The notes under the pieces are model-generated. The model was given only the letters and a program-made list of their open reading frames with translations, made no database searches and was not told the origin of the DNA. A stretch of 36,567 bases of DNA from contig NZ_SAYU02000042.1 of the NCBI RefSeq assembly GCF_004025965.2, forward strand, positions 1-36,567, in the 5' to 3' direction. The position numbers were made by a program, and so were the translations under genes. The stretch comes from Phycicoccus flavus (lineage in GTDB: Bacteria; Actinomycetota; Actinomycetes; Actinomycetales; Dermatophilaceae). This document shows positions 27,425 through 35,432 of the stretch, piece by piece (within the stretch, counting starts at the first letter, position 1; every line of letters begins with the position of its first letter).

Positions 27425-28708
27425 TCAGGCGGTCTGCGTGCAGGGGCGCGCCTGCTCCGGGCTCCCGGCCGTCTCCGCGGGCCCGTCCGCCGCCACGGCC
27501 TCGTCCTCCGGCACGGCGTCGTCCGCCGGCGCGGGCGGGCGCACGAGCAGGTCCGCGCCCAGGGCCGTGGCGGCGAGCACCCCGACGACCGTCGCGTAAC
27601 CGAGCGCGGTGGCGTGCAGCCCGACGACCCGGGTCAGCACCCCGGCGGCGAGGGCCGGGACGGAGAACGCGAGGTAGCTCACGGTGAAGACGGCCGACAT
27701 GAGGCCGGACCGCTCGTGCGGACGGGCCAGGGAGGTGAGCGAGCGCAGGGCGCCGAGGAAGGCCGCCCCGAAGCCCGTGCCGGCGACGACGACCGCGACG
27801 ACGAGCAGCGCCAGCGACGACAGGACGAGCGCGAGGACGAACGCGGCGACGCCGACGACGAGGGCCCCGAGGCCGCCGCGGGCCAGGAGCGCCGACGATC
27901 GGTCGCGCCCGAGGAGGGCCGCCGTCGCGCCGGCGCCGGTGAACAGGGCGATGACGACGCCGGAGACGGCGTGGTTCGTCTCGCCGAGCTGGGTGGCGAG
28001 CACCGAGCCGCTCACCGAGAGCATGAGCCCGCCGAGTGACCACGTGGAGAGGAACACCGGTGTCGAGGCGAGGAAGGTGCGCCGGGCGCGGGCCGGGACG
28101 GCGATCTCCGGCCGCATCGAGGCCAGGGCCCCGGGCCGCGTCGCGCTCGTCTCCGGCAGGAACCGGACGAGGACGAGGAGGACGACCACGGCGACGCCGA
28201 GGACGGCGTAGACGAGCCGTAGCGGGGCCGGGCCGTACTGGGAGAGCACGCCGGCGAGGACGCCGCCGACCGCGAGGCCGGCCATCGGCGCGACGCTGTT
28301 GACCAGTGCCCCGCGCTGGGTGCCCTCCGGCTGGAGGTCCAGCAGGTAGGCCCCGAGGACACCGATGGCGCCGCCGGTGGCCAGGCCCTGGACGACCCGC
28401 GCCGCGACGAGCCACCCGGCGTCGCTGGCGGCGAGGAAGACGACGAGGCTCGCCAGCTCGAGCGCGAGGGCCGCGGCGAGGACCGGCCGCCGCCCGACGT
28501 GGTCGGACAGGCGCCCCACGACGAGCAGCGCCGCGAGCAGCGCGAGCACGTAGACCGCGAAGACGACGGTGAGCGTCGTCGGACCGAACCCGAAAGCCTG
28601 CTCGTACGCGGGGTAGAGCGGGCTCGGCGCGCTCGAGGCCGCGAGGAACGTCGCGACCGTCGCGCCGACGACGCCGAAGGCCGCCGGCCGCGCGAGGGAG
28701 GAGGACAT
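27425..28708 (-). CDS. MFS efflux transporter
   Basis: 427 residues with twelve predicted membrane segments. The MFS signature G-R-L-S-D-H-V-G-R-R-P-V lies in the loop after segment 2 and R-V-V-Q-G-L-A-T-G-G in segment 4. Drug:H+ antiporter-like (DHA) set-up; the cargo is unknown. The C-terminal tail is acidic and Ala/Pro-rich. ATG chosen because the first membrane helix follows directly and GGAG lies 5 nt upstream; the longer ORF lacks support. A palindrome at 28730-28742 is a likely operator. It lies 279 bp after the SPFH gene, behind a strong hairpin, so it is transcribed separately. Confidence 0.93.
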   Translation of the reverse strand: MSSSLARPAAFGVVGATVATFLAASSAPSPLYPAYEQAFGFGPTTLTVVFAVYVLALLAALLVVGRLSDHVGRRPVLAAALALELASLVVFLAASDAGWLVAARVVQGLATGGAIGVLGAYLLDLQPEGTQRGALVNSVAPMAGLAVGGVLAGVLSQYGPAPLRLVYAVLGVAVVVLLVLVRFLPETSATRPGALASMRPEIAVPARARRTFLASTPVFLSTWSLGGLMLSVSGSVLATQLGETNHAVSGVVIALFTGAGATAALLGRDRSSALLARGGLGALVVGVAAFVLALVLSSLALLVVAVVVAGTGFGAAFLGALRSLTSLARPHERSGLMSAVFTVSYLAFSVPALAAGVLTRVVGLHATALGYATVVGVLAATALGADLLVRPPAPADDAVPEDEAVAADGPAETAGSPEQARPCTQTA

Positions 28709-28729
28709 GGAGGCTCCGTTCGGGAGTGG

Positions 28730-28742
28730 TCGAACCGTTCGA
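28730..28742. promoter_or_regulatory. Palindrome upstream of the MFS gene, candidate operator
   Basis: TCGAAC-C-GTTCGA is a perfect 6+1+6 dyad 22 bp before the MFS ATG. Its half CCGTTCG recurs at 28716-28722, 19 bp from the copy in the palindrome (28735-28741). No regulator gene is adjacent. Confidence 0.45.
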
Positions 28743-28944
28743 GCGGGTACAAGCCTCCGCCATCCGCGGCTGTTCCGGAGCAGCCGACCCGTCGGCCGCC
28801 ACGAGCAGCCCCCGGGTCCTCGACCACCCCGAGCCGGCGGGCTTCGCGTCGTCACCCCGCGGCGCGGCGAGACGTACGCACGCTCCCCCGGTCTCGTGCA
28901 CTCCGTCCCCTCGCTGACGGCGCGCGGGCCGCATCCCGGACACG
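28743..28944. other. Gene-free stretch upstream of the MFS gene
   Basis: I see no credible gene here; the frames open in it lack start signals and family features. GGCTG and CAGCC pair near 28770-28787 (GGCTGTTCCGGAGCAGCC), a small hairpin in the possible MFS leader. Confidence 0.5.
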
Positions 28945-28981
28945 GCGACGCCCGGTCACCGACGTGGTGACCGGGCGTCGC
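28945..28981 (-). terminator. Strong hairpin after the SPFH gene
   Basis: A perfect 16-bp stem (28945-28960 with 28966-28981) and a GACGT loop begin 6 nt past the SPFH stop. It separates the nfeD-SPFH group from the MFS gene. No T tract. Confidence 0.85.
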
Positions 28982-28987
28982 GCGTGC

Positions 28988-30205
28988 TCAGGGCTGCTCG
29001 GGAGCCGGCGGCGCGGGCGGCGCCGGGGGCATGCCCTCCGGCGGGTCCGCGGCGGGAGGTGCGGCCTCCGGCGGGGACGCCGGCGGCGGCGACGCGGCGG
29101 GCGGGGCCTGCCGCGGCGGGACCGCGTCGGCACCGGGCCGGATCGGCGGCTGGACGCGGGAGGCCGGCTGGGCGTGCTCCTCGGCCTCGCGGCTGGACTG
29201 CGCCGCCTCGCCCCGGGCCCGGGCGAGCGCCTCGGCGGGGTCCTCGAGGACGGTGTCCTCGAACGCGTTGGCCATGCCCTCCGCGGGCTCGACGTCGTCG
29301 TCGGCGCCGTCGGTGAAGCCGCCACCGCCGTCGCCGCGGCCGAGCATGCCGCCGATGCCCTTGAGGGCGTCGGTGAGCTCGCTGGGGACGATCCACATCT
29401 TGTTGGAGTCGCCCCGGGCGATCTGCGGCAGCACCTGGAGGTACTGGTAGGCGAGCAGCTTCTGCGTCGGCTTGCCGCGGTGGATGGCGTCGAAGACCTG
29501 CTGGATGGCGCGGGCCTGGCCCTGCGCCTCGAGGATGCGGGCCTGGGCCGAGCCCTCGGCCCGGAGGATCTGGCTCTGCTTCTCGCCCTCGGCGGTGAGG
29601 ATCTGGCTGGCCTTGATGCCCTCGGCGTTGAGGATGACGGCACGGCGGTCCCGCTCGGCCTTCATCTGCTTCTCCATCGACTCCTGGACCGACTGCGGCG
29701 GGTCGATGGCCTTGAGCTCCACCCGGTTGACCCGGATGCCCCACTTGCCGGTGGCCTCGTCGAGGACGCCGCGCAGCTGGCCGTTGATCTGGTCGCGGCT
29801 CGTCAGCGTCTGCTCGAGGTCGAGCGAGCCGATGACGTTGCGCAGCGTCGTCACCGTGAGCTGCTCGATGCCCTGGATGAAGTTCGCGATCTCGTAGACG
29901 GCCGACTTGGGGTCGATGACCTGGTAGTAGATGACGGTGTCGATGGAGACGACGAGGTTGTCGCTCGTGATGACCGGCTGGGGCGGGAAGGAGACGACCT
30001 GCTCGCGCAGGTCGATGTTGGCCCGGACGATGTCGACGAACGGGACGAGGAAGTGGATGCCGCCCTCGAGGGTGCGTGAGTAGCGTCCGAGCCGTTCGAT
30101 GATGAGGGCGGTCTGCTGCGGGACGATCTTGATCGTCCGGACGAGGACGATGATCGCGAAGACCGCGAGCAGCAGGATGACGATGACGGGACCGAGTCCG
30201 TCCAT
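28988..30205 (-). CDS. SPFH/stomatin-like membrane protein (QmcA type)
   Basis: 405 residues. One N-terminal membrane helix (about 5-25) is followed by the SPFH/PHB domain (about 28-190: I-V-P-Q-Q-T-A-L-I-I-E-R-L-G-R-Y), a charged coiled coil (about 185-245) and a long Pro/Ala-rich tail (from about 330) that looks disordered. Such proteins form large ring assemblies in membrane microdomains and protect or organise membrane proteins. The partner nfeD lies directly upstream (34 bp). GAGAGG 6 nt before the ATG is the ribosome site, fitting an internal operon gene. Confidence 0.94.
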   Translation of the reverse strand: MDGLGPVIVILLLAVFAIIVLVRTIKIVPQQTALIIERLGRYSRTLEGGIHFLVPFVDIVRANIDLREQVVSFPPQPVITSDNLVVSIDTVIYYQVIDPKSAVYEIANFIQGIEQLTVTTLRNVIGSLDLEQTLTSRDQINGQLRGVLDEATGKWGIRVNRVELKAIDPPQSVQESMEKQMKAERDRRAVILNAEGIKASQILTAEGEKQSQILRAEGSAQARILEAQGQARAIQQVFDAIHRGKPTQKLLAYQYLQVLPQIARGDSNKMWIVPSELTDALKGIGGMLGRGDGGGGFTDGADDDVEPAEGMANAFEDTVLEDPAEALARARGEAAQSSREAEEHAQPASRVQPPIRPGADAVPPRQAPPAASPPPASPPEAAPPAADPPEGMPPAPPAPPAPEQP

Positions 30206-30239
30206 GGTGTACCTCTCCGTGGGCGCCCGGGGGCGCGGT

Positions 30240-30707
30240 TCAGGTGGTCGGGGGGGTCGGGGGCAGCGGGACGACGATGGCGGTGGCGCCGTGGATGGCG
30301 ATGACCCGCACCTCGTCCCCGGGGTCGACGGGCGTCCCGCCGTTGGCGAGCCGGGCGGACCAGGTCTCGCCGGCGAGCTTGATGCGGCCGTCGGTCTCGG
30401 TGACGGCCTGCAGGACCCAGGCCTCGCGGCCGACGAGACCGGAGGTGCCGATCTTGTGGTCGGTCTCGGTGTCGGTGAAGCGGCGCTTCAGCCAGGGTCG
30501 CAGGACGAGGAGCAGGAGCATGGCGGCGACGATGGCCACGACGACCTGGAAGAAGAACGAGGCGCCGAGCGCCGCGGCGATGGCGGCGGCCAGGGCGGCG
30601 CCGGCGAGCATGAGGAACACGAAGTCCACAGTGGCAGCCTCGATCGCCGCGAGCACGATCGCGATACCGAGCCAGCCGAGCCAGGCGTTGTCGGTGAGCC
30701 AGTCCAT
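30240..30707 (-). CDS. NfeD-like membrane protein
   Basis: 155 residues. Two to three membrane segments (about 10-75) are followed by a small OB fold (about 85-150: G-T-S-G-L-V-G-R-E-A, then I-K-L-A-G-E-T-W-S-A-R and V-I-A-I-H-G-A-T-A-I-V-V). This short NfeD form lacks the ClpP-like protease domain. It acts with the SPFH protein encoded next to it. AGGAAGG lies about 10 nt before the ATG. Located 61 bp after the ABC ATPase gene, probably in the same transcript. Confidence 0.93.
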   Translation of the reverse strand: MDWLTDNAWLGWLGIAIVLAAIEAATVDFVFLMLAGAALAAAIAAALGASFFFQVVVAIVAAMLLLLVLRPWLKRRFTDTETDHKIGTSGLVGREAWVLQAVTETDGRIKLAGETWSARLANGGTPVDPGDEVRVIAIHGATAIVVPLPPTPPTT

Positions 30708-30768
30708 GCGGGCCGCCCTTCCTGTCGTCCGTCCGACGCGCGGGGGCGCCGTGGGGTTCCCGTCCTCG

Positions 30769-31551
30769 TCAGCGCGCCCGCGCGGCGAACCGGTCGCCGC
30801 GCCGTTCCAGCTCCAGGGGCATGCCGAAGGTGGCCTCGAGGTTCTCGGCCGTCAGGGTGATCTCCACGGGGCCCTGCGCGACGATCCGCCCACCGCGCAA
30901 CAGGAGCACGTCGGTGAAGTGCGGGGGGATCTCCTCGACGTGGTGGGTGACGAGGACCAGCGCGGGGGCGGCGAGGTCGGCGGCCAGCGCGCCCAGCCGG
31001 CGCACGAGGTCCTCGCGGCCGCCGAGGTCGAGGCCGGCGGCGGGCTCGTCGAGCAGCATGAGCTCGGGGTCGGTCATGAGGGCGCGGGCGATCTGCACCC
31101 GCTTGCGCTCCCCCTCCGAGAGCGTCCCGTAGCGCCGGTCGACGAGGTGGCTGGCGCCGAGCGCGTCGAGCAGGTCGACGGCGCGGCCCTCGTCCATCCG
31201 GTCGTACTCCTCCCGCCAGCGCCCGACGACGCCGTAGGAGGCGGTGACGACGACGTCGCGGACCTTCTCGCGCGGGGGGATGCGGTCGGCGAGGGCGGCG
31301 CTGGACAGGCCGATGCGCGGCCGCAGCTCGAAGACGTCGACGGCCCCGAGGACCTCGCCGAGGATGCCGGCCACACCGGTGGTCGGGTGCATCCGGCCGG
31401 CGGCCAGCTGGAGGAGGGTCGTCTTCCCGGCTCCGTTGGGGCCGAGGACGACCCAACGCTGCCCCTCCTCGACCTCCCAGCTCACGTCGTCGAGGATCGT
31501 GGTCGTCCCACGCACGACGCCGACCCCTGCGAAGGCCAGCACGTCGCTCAT
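30769..31551 (-). CDS. Stand-alone ABC ATP-binding protein
   Basis: 260 residues. Walker A G-P-N-G-A-G-K-T, signature L-S-E-G-E-R-K-R (a variant of LSGGQ), Walker B L-M-L-L-D-E-P, D-loop A-G-L-D and H-loop T-H-H. The H-loop sequence V-T-H-H-V-E-E-I resembles the YlmA/ModF-like cytosolic ABC proteins. No permease or binding protein is encoded nearby, so it may not be a transporter part. TAGGGT (31559-31564) ends 7 nt before the ATG; probably first gene of the nfeD-SPFH group. Confidence 0.93.
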   Translation of the reverse strand: MSDVLAFAGVGVVRGTTTILDDVSWEVEEGQRWVVLGPNGAGKTTLLQLAAGRMHPTTGVAGILGEVLGAVDVFELRPRIGLSSAALADRIPPREKVRDVVVTASYGVVGRWREEYDRMDEGRAVDLLDALGASHLVDRRYGTLSEGERKRVQIARALMTDPELMLLDEPAAGLDLGGREDLVRRLGALAADLAAPALVLVTHHVEEIPPHFTDVLLLRGGRIVAQGPVEITLTAENLEATFGMPLELERRGDRFAARAR

Positions 31552-31611
31552 GGCCCCGACCCTAGTTGACGGTGGACGGCCCCGTCCGGCGGGACGCGCG
31601 GACCGGTGCGC

Positions 31612-32097
31612 TCAGTGCTCGCGCATCGGGCCGCCGGGTCGGCCGTGGCGGTCGGCGACGACCTCGGCCATCACCGACAGGGCGATCTCGCCCGCCGACC
31701 GGCCGCCGATGGCGAGGCCGGCGGGGACGTGCAGGCGCCCGAGCGCGTCGTCGTCGAGGCCCTCGCCGCGCAGCTGCTCGAGCAGCGCGGCGGACCGGCT
31801 GCGGCTGGCCATCATCGCGACGTAGCCGACGCCGTCGGCCAGCGCGCGACGGAGGGTGTCGGACGCCCCCTCGCCGTCGTGGTCGCACACGACGAGCGCG
31901 TCGACGTGGCGCAGCCGGGCGGCGAGGTCGTCGTCGACGGCGGAGTCCAGCACCGTCACCTCCCACCCCGTGGCGGCCGCCATCGCCGTCAGGGCGCGGG
32001 CGATGTGGTTGTCGAAGACGACGACGAGGTGGCCGAGCGGGCCGACCGGCGCCTCGGCGCCGCTGCCGAGCTCGGGGTCGTGCCGGGCGTCGCTCAC
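31612..32097 (-). CDS. Short XdhC-family protein (Rossmann domain only)
   Basis: 161 residues. Matches the C-terminal NAD(P)-like Rossmann half of XdhC/CoxF proteins: V-V-V-F-D-N-H-I-A-R-A-L, V-V-C-D-H-D, V-G-Y-V-A-M-M-A-S-R-S-R-S, L-H-V-P-A-G-L-A-I-G-G-R-S-A-G-E-I-A-L-S-V-M-A-E-V-V. The usual N-terminal Cys-bearing domain is missing. Full XdhC proteins help insert the sulfurated molybdenum cofactor into xanthine dehydrogenase-type enzymes, but no such enzyme is encoded here. The GTG overlaps the glgM stop by 4 bp (GTGA), so it is translationally coupled to glgM. Confidence 0.85.
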   Translation of the reverse strand: MSDARHDPELGSGAEAPVGPLGHLVVVFDNHIARALTAMAAATGWEVTVLDSAVDDDLAARLRHVDALVVCDHDGEGASDTLRRALADGVGYVAMMASRSRSAALLEQLRGEGLDDDALGRLHVPAGLAIGGRSAGEIALSVMAEVVADRHGRPGGPMREH

Positions 32098-33287
32098 GGG
32101 CCGAGCACCTCGCGGTAGACCTCCATGGTCCGGTCGCCGATGGTGTCCCAGGAGAAGGACTCGACGGCCCGGGCGCGGCCGGCCTCGCCGTAGCGGGCGG
32201 CCCGGTCGAGGTCGGACACGCTGTCGGTGAGGGCGGCGGCGAGGTCGGCGACGAAGCGGTCCTCGTCCACCGGCGTGCCGGTGCCGTCCTGCTTCTGCTC
32301 GATCGGCACGAGCCAGCCGGTCTCGCCGTCGACGACGACCTCGGGGATGCCGCCGGTGGCCGTGGCCACGACCGGCAGGCCGCAGGCCATGGCCTCGAGG
32401 TTGACGATGCCGAGCGGCTCGTAGACCGAGGGGCAGACGAACACCGAGGACGCCGAGAGGACGGCGGTCACCTTGTCCCGCGGCAGCATCTCGGAGATCC
32501 AGACGACGCCGTCGCGCTCGCCGCGCAGGCCGTCGACGAGGCCCTCGACCTCGGTCTTGATCTCCGGGGTGTCCGGCGCGCCGGCCAGCAGGACCAGCTG
32601 GACCTCGGGCGGCAGCTCGGCGGCGGCCCGCAGGAGGAAGGGCAGGCCCTTCTGCCGGGTGATGCGGCCGACGAAGACGACGGCGGGCCGGTCGACGTCG
32701 ATGCCGAGGTCGCGGACGACGTCGGGGGCGTCGTGGCGCTGCCAGAGCTCGGAGTCGATGCCGTTGTGGACGACCTTGACCTTGTCCGGGTCCACCGACG
32801 GGTAGGCGCGCAGGATGTCCTCGCGCATGCCGGCGCTCACGGCGATGACGGCGGCCGCGCCCTCGTAGGCGGTCCGCTCGACCCAGGACGAGAGCCGGTA
32901 GCCGCCGCCCAGCTGCTCGGCCTTCCACGGCCGCATCGGCTCCAGGCTGTGCGCCGAGAGCACGTGCGGGACGCCCTCGAGCAGCCCCGCGACGTGCCCG
33001 GCGAAGTTCGCGTACCAGGTGTGGGAGTGGACGAGGTCCGCCCCGGCGCACTCGGCCGCCATCGTGAGGTCGACCCCGAGCGTGCTCAGCGCCGCGTTCG
33101 TGCCCTCGAGCGCGGGCAGGTCCGGGTGGCTCGTCGTGCCCTCCTCGTCCCGCGGTCCGCCGAAGGCGTGCACCCGCACGTCGGTGTCGCCCCGGGCCCG
33201 CAGCGCCCGGGTCAGCTCCGCGACGTGCACCCCCGCCCCTCCGTAGATGGACGGCGGGTACTCCTTGGTCAGGATGTCGATGCGCAC
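32094..33287 (-). CDS. glgM: GT4 glycosyltransferase GlgM/GlgA (alpha-maltose-1-phosphate synthase)
   Basis: 397 residues. GT-B fold of the actinobacterial 'GlgA' type (Rv1212c family). Seen: K-E-Y-P-P-S-I-Y-G-G-A-G-V-H-V near the start (ADP-glucose loop), H-S-H-T-W-Y-A-N, V-F-V-G-R-I-T-R-Q-K-G, and P-S-V-Y-E-P-L-G-I-V-N-L-E-A-M-A. In mycobacteria this enzyme joins ADP-glucose to glucose-1-phosphate to make maltose-1-phosphate for GlgE; older annotation calls it glycogen synthase. The GTG lies 7 nt after TACGGT (33295-33300). Divergent from glgC, which supplies ADP-glucose; followed by the overlapping XdhC-like gene. Confidence 0.93.
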   Translation of the reverse strand: MRIDILTKEYPPSIYGGAGVHVAELTRALRARGDTDVRVHAFGGPRDEEGTTSHPDLPALEGTNAALSTLGVDLTMAAECAGADLVHSHTWYANFAGHVAGLLEGVPHVLSAHSLEPMRPWKAEQLGGGYRLSSWVERTAYEGAAAVIAVSAGMREDILRAYPSVDPDKVKVVHNGIDSELWQRHDAPDVVRDLGIDVDRPAVVFVGRITRQKGLPFLLRAAAELPPEVQLVLLAGAPDTPEIKTEVEGLVDGLRGERDGVVWISEMLPRDKVTAVLSASSVFVCPSVYEPLGIVNLEAMACGLPVVATATGGIPEVVVDGETGWLVPIEQKQDGTGTPVDEDRFVADLAAALTDSVSDLDRAARYGEAGRARAVESFSWDTIGDRTMEVYREVLGP

Positions 33288-33294
33288 GGTTTTC

Positions 33295-33344
33295 ACCGTA
33301 GTGGTGAACGAGGTCTCGCAGGGAGGCCGTGCACCCCATAGGTT
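33295..33344. promoter_or_regulatory. Divergent glgM/glgC promoter region
   Basis: TACGGT on the minus strand (33295-33300) serves glgM and TAGGTT on the plus strand (33339-33344) serves glgC; both end 6-7 nt from their start codons. The 63-bp gap leaves 38 bp between the hexamers, so each -35 region lies close to the other promoter and the genes may be co-regulated. Confidence 0.55.
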
Positions 33345-33350
33345 GGAGCC

Positions 33351-34604
33351 ATGGCGTACCGCAGCGGAGGTCCCAAGGTCCTGGCCATCGTCCTCGCAGG
33401 TGGGGAGGGCAAGCGGCTCATGCCCCTCACGCGGGACCGGGCCAAGCCCGCGGTCCCCTTCGGCGGCATCTACCGGCTCGTCGACTTCGCGTTGAGCAAC
33501 GTCGTGAACTCCGGCTACCTCAAGGTCGTCGTCCTCACGCAGTACAAGTCGCACAGCCTGGACCGGCACGTCACGAAGACGTGGCGGATGAGCAACATGC
33601 TCGGCAACTACGTCGCCCCGATCCCGGCCCAGCAGCGCATCGGCAAGTCCTGGTACCAGGGCAGCGCGGACGCGATCTTCCAGAGCCTCAACACGATCAC
33701 CGACGAGAAGCCGGACATCGTCGTCGTCGTCGGCGCCGACCACGTGTACCGGATGGACTTCTCGCAGATGGTCGACCAGCACCTGGCCAGCGGCGCCGGG
33801 GTGACGGTGGCGGCCATCCGGCAGCCGAAGGCGACGTCGGACCAGTTCGGCGTCATCGACGTCGAGCCCGAGGACCCGACGAAGATCCGCGCCTTCCTCG
33901 AGAAGCCCACCGACCCCGACGGCCTGCCGGACTCCCCCGACGAGATCCTCGCCAGCATGGGCAACTACATCTTCACCGCGGACGCCCTCATGGACGCCGT
34001 CACGAAGGACTCGACCCTCGAGGGCAGCAAGCACGACATGGGCGGCGACATCGTCCCGGCCCTCGTCGAGCAGGGCGCCGCGTTCGCCTACGACTTCAAG
34101 AACAACGTCGTCCCCGGCGGCACCGAGCGCGACATGGGCTACTGGCGCGACGTGGGGACCATCGACAGCTACTACGAGGCGCACATGGACCTCGTGTCGA
34201 TCCACCCGGTGTTCAACCTCTACAACTACGACTGGCCGCTCTACACGACCTACGGCTACTACCCGCCGGCGAAGTTCGTCCACGGCGCGCACGGCCGGTT
34301 CGGCGAGGCGCTGAACTCGGCCGTCTCCCCCGGTGTCGTCATCTCCGGCGCCCGGGTCAACGGCTCGGTCGTCTCCCCCGACGTGCACGTCCGCAGCTAC
34401 ACCGAGATCGACAACAGCGTCATCCTCGACGGCGTGCAGGTCGGCCGGAACTGCCGCATCGAGAAGGCGATCATCGACAAGAACGTCGTCGTGCCCGACG
34501 GCGCCTCCATCGGTGTCGACCGCGAGCACGACCTCGCCCGCGGCTTCTCCGTCACCGACTCGGGCATCGTCGTCGTCGGCAAGGGCCAGGAGATCACCAC
34601 GTGA
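33351..34604 (+). CDS. glgC: Glucose-1-phosphate adenylyltransferase
   Basis: 417 residues. Makes ADP-glucose from ATP and glucose-1-phosphate, the entry step to glycogen and maltose-1-phosphate. N-terminal nucleotidyltransferase fold with L-A-G-G-E-G-K-R-L near residue 14 and K-P-A-V-P-F-G-G; the Y-R-M-D-F segment follows V-G-A-D-H-V; E-K-P (sugar-phosphate site) near 184; the C-terminal left-handed beta helix (about 300-417) has hexapeptide-like repeats. The ATG is preceded by TAGGTT-GGAGCC, so a leaderless start (6 nt) and a weak GGAG site are both possible. The next gene overlaps its stop as GTGA. Confidence 0.97.
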   Translation: MAYRSGGPKVLAIVLAGGEGKRLMPLTRDRAKPAVPFGGIYRLVDFALSNVVNSGYLKVVVLTQYKSHSLDRHVTKTWRMSNMLGNYVAPIPAQQRIGKSWYQGSADAIFQSLNTITDEKPDIVVVVGADHVYRMDFSQMVDQHLASGAGVTVAAIRQPKATSDQFGVIDVEPEDPTKIRAFLEKPTDPDGLPDSPDEILASMGNYIFTADALMDAVTKDSTLEGSKHDMGGDIVPALVEQGAAFAYDFKNNVVPGGTERDMGYWRDVGTIDSYYEAHMDLVSIHPVFNLYNYDWPLYTTYGYYPPAKFVHGAHGRFGEALNSAVSPGVVISGARVNGSVVSPDVHVRSYTEIDNSVILDGVQVGRNCRIEKAIIDKNVVVPDGASIGVDREHDLARGFSVTDSGIVVVGKGQEITT

Positions 34605-35422
34605 GCGACCGCCCCGTCCGGATCGGCGCCCAGCTCCAGCCCCAGCACGCCTCGTACGCCGACATCCGGCGCGCCGTGGCCGGGTTGGAGGAGCTGGGGG
34701 TCGACGTGATCTTCAACTGGGACCACTTCTTCCCGCTGTACGGCGAGCCCGACGGCGCCCACTTCGAGTGCTGGACCATGCTCGCCGCCTGGGCCGACGC
34801 CACCGAGCGGGTCGAGATCGGCGCCCTGGTCACGTGCAACAGCTACCGCAACCCGCAGCTGCTCGCCGACATGGCTCGCACCGTCGACCACGTGAGCGCC
34901 CGCGACGGCGAGGGCCGGCTGATCCTCGGCATCGGCTCGGGCTGGTTCGAGCGCGACTACGACGAGTACGGCTACGAGTTCGGGACCGCCGGCGGACGCT
35001 TGAACGCGTTGGACCGGGACCTGCCGCTCGTCGAGGAGCGCTGGGCCAGGCTGAACCCGGCACCCACCCGCAAGATCCCCGTCCTCGTCGGCGGGGGCGG
35101 GGAGCGCAAGACGCTGCGGATCGTCGCGCAGCACGCGGACATCTGGCACGGCTTCGGCGAGCCGGAGACCGTCGCCCACAAGCACGCGGTGCTCGACGAC
35201 TGGTGCGAGAAGGTCGGGCGCGATCCGGCCGAGATCGAGCGCTCGGCCGGTGTCTCGCCCAAGCCCGGGCGACTGCCGGAGGACGTCGACGACTACGCCG
35301 CCGGCGCCCAGGGTCTCTACGACGTCGGGACGCGGCTGTTCACCGTCGGCCTCAACGGCCCCGACTACGACCCGGGTCCGGTCCGTGACCTGCTCGCCTG
35401 GCGCGACGCGATGCGCGGCTAG
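34601..35422 (+). CDS. Luciferase-like F420-dependent oxidoreductase (MSMEG_3544-like)
   Basis: 273 residues. Barrel start [11 protein letters not shown], then [37 protein letters not shown] and [16 protein letters not shown]: the actinobacterial F420 subgroup typified by MSMEG_3544. The substrate is unknown. AGGAG (34588-34592) lies 8 nt upstream of the GTG, which overlaps the glgC stop (GTGA), so it is co-translated with glgC. Its TAG stop doubles as part of the predicted serB promoter. Confidence 0.93.
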   Translation: MSDRPVRIGAQLQPQHASYADIRRAVAGLEELGVDVIFNWDHFFPLYGEPDGAHFECWTMLAAWADATERVEIGALVTCNSYRNPQLLADMARTVDHVSARDGEGRLILGIGSGWFERDYDEYGYEFGTAGGRLNALDRDLPLVEERWARLNPAPTRKIPVLVGGGGERKTLRIVAQHADIWHGFGEPETVAHKHAVLDDWCEKVGRDPAEIERSAGVSPKPGRLPEDVDDYAAGAQGLYDVGTRLFTVGLNGPDYDPGPVRDLLAWRDAMRG

Positions 35423-35425
35423 CCT
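35420..35425 (+). promoter_or_regulatory. Predicted -10 of serB, beginning with the upstream gene's TAG stop
   Basis: TAGCCT, whose TAG is the stop codon of the F420 oxidoreductase gene, ends 7 nt before the serB GTG. Same layout as trmI. Predicted from spacing only. Confidence 0.55.
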
Positions 35426-35432
35426 GCCGGGC

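Noticed and set aside
28709-28970. Small plus-strand frames upstream of the MFS gene
   Set aside because: They lack ribosome sites and recognisable domains, and one runs through the SPFH terminator hairpin.
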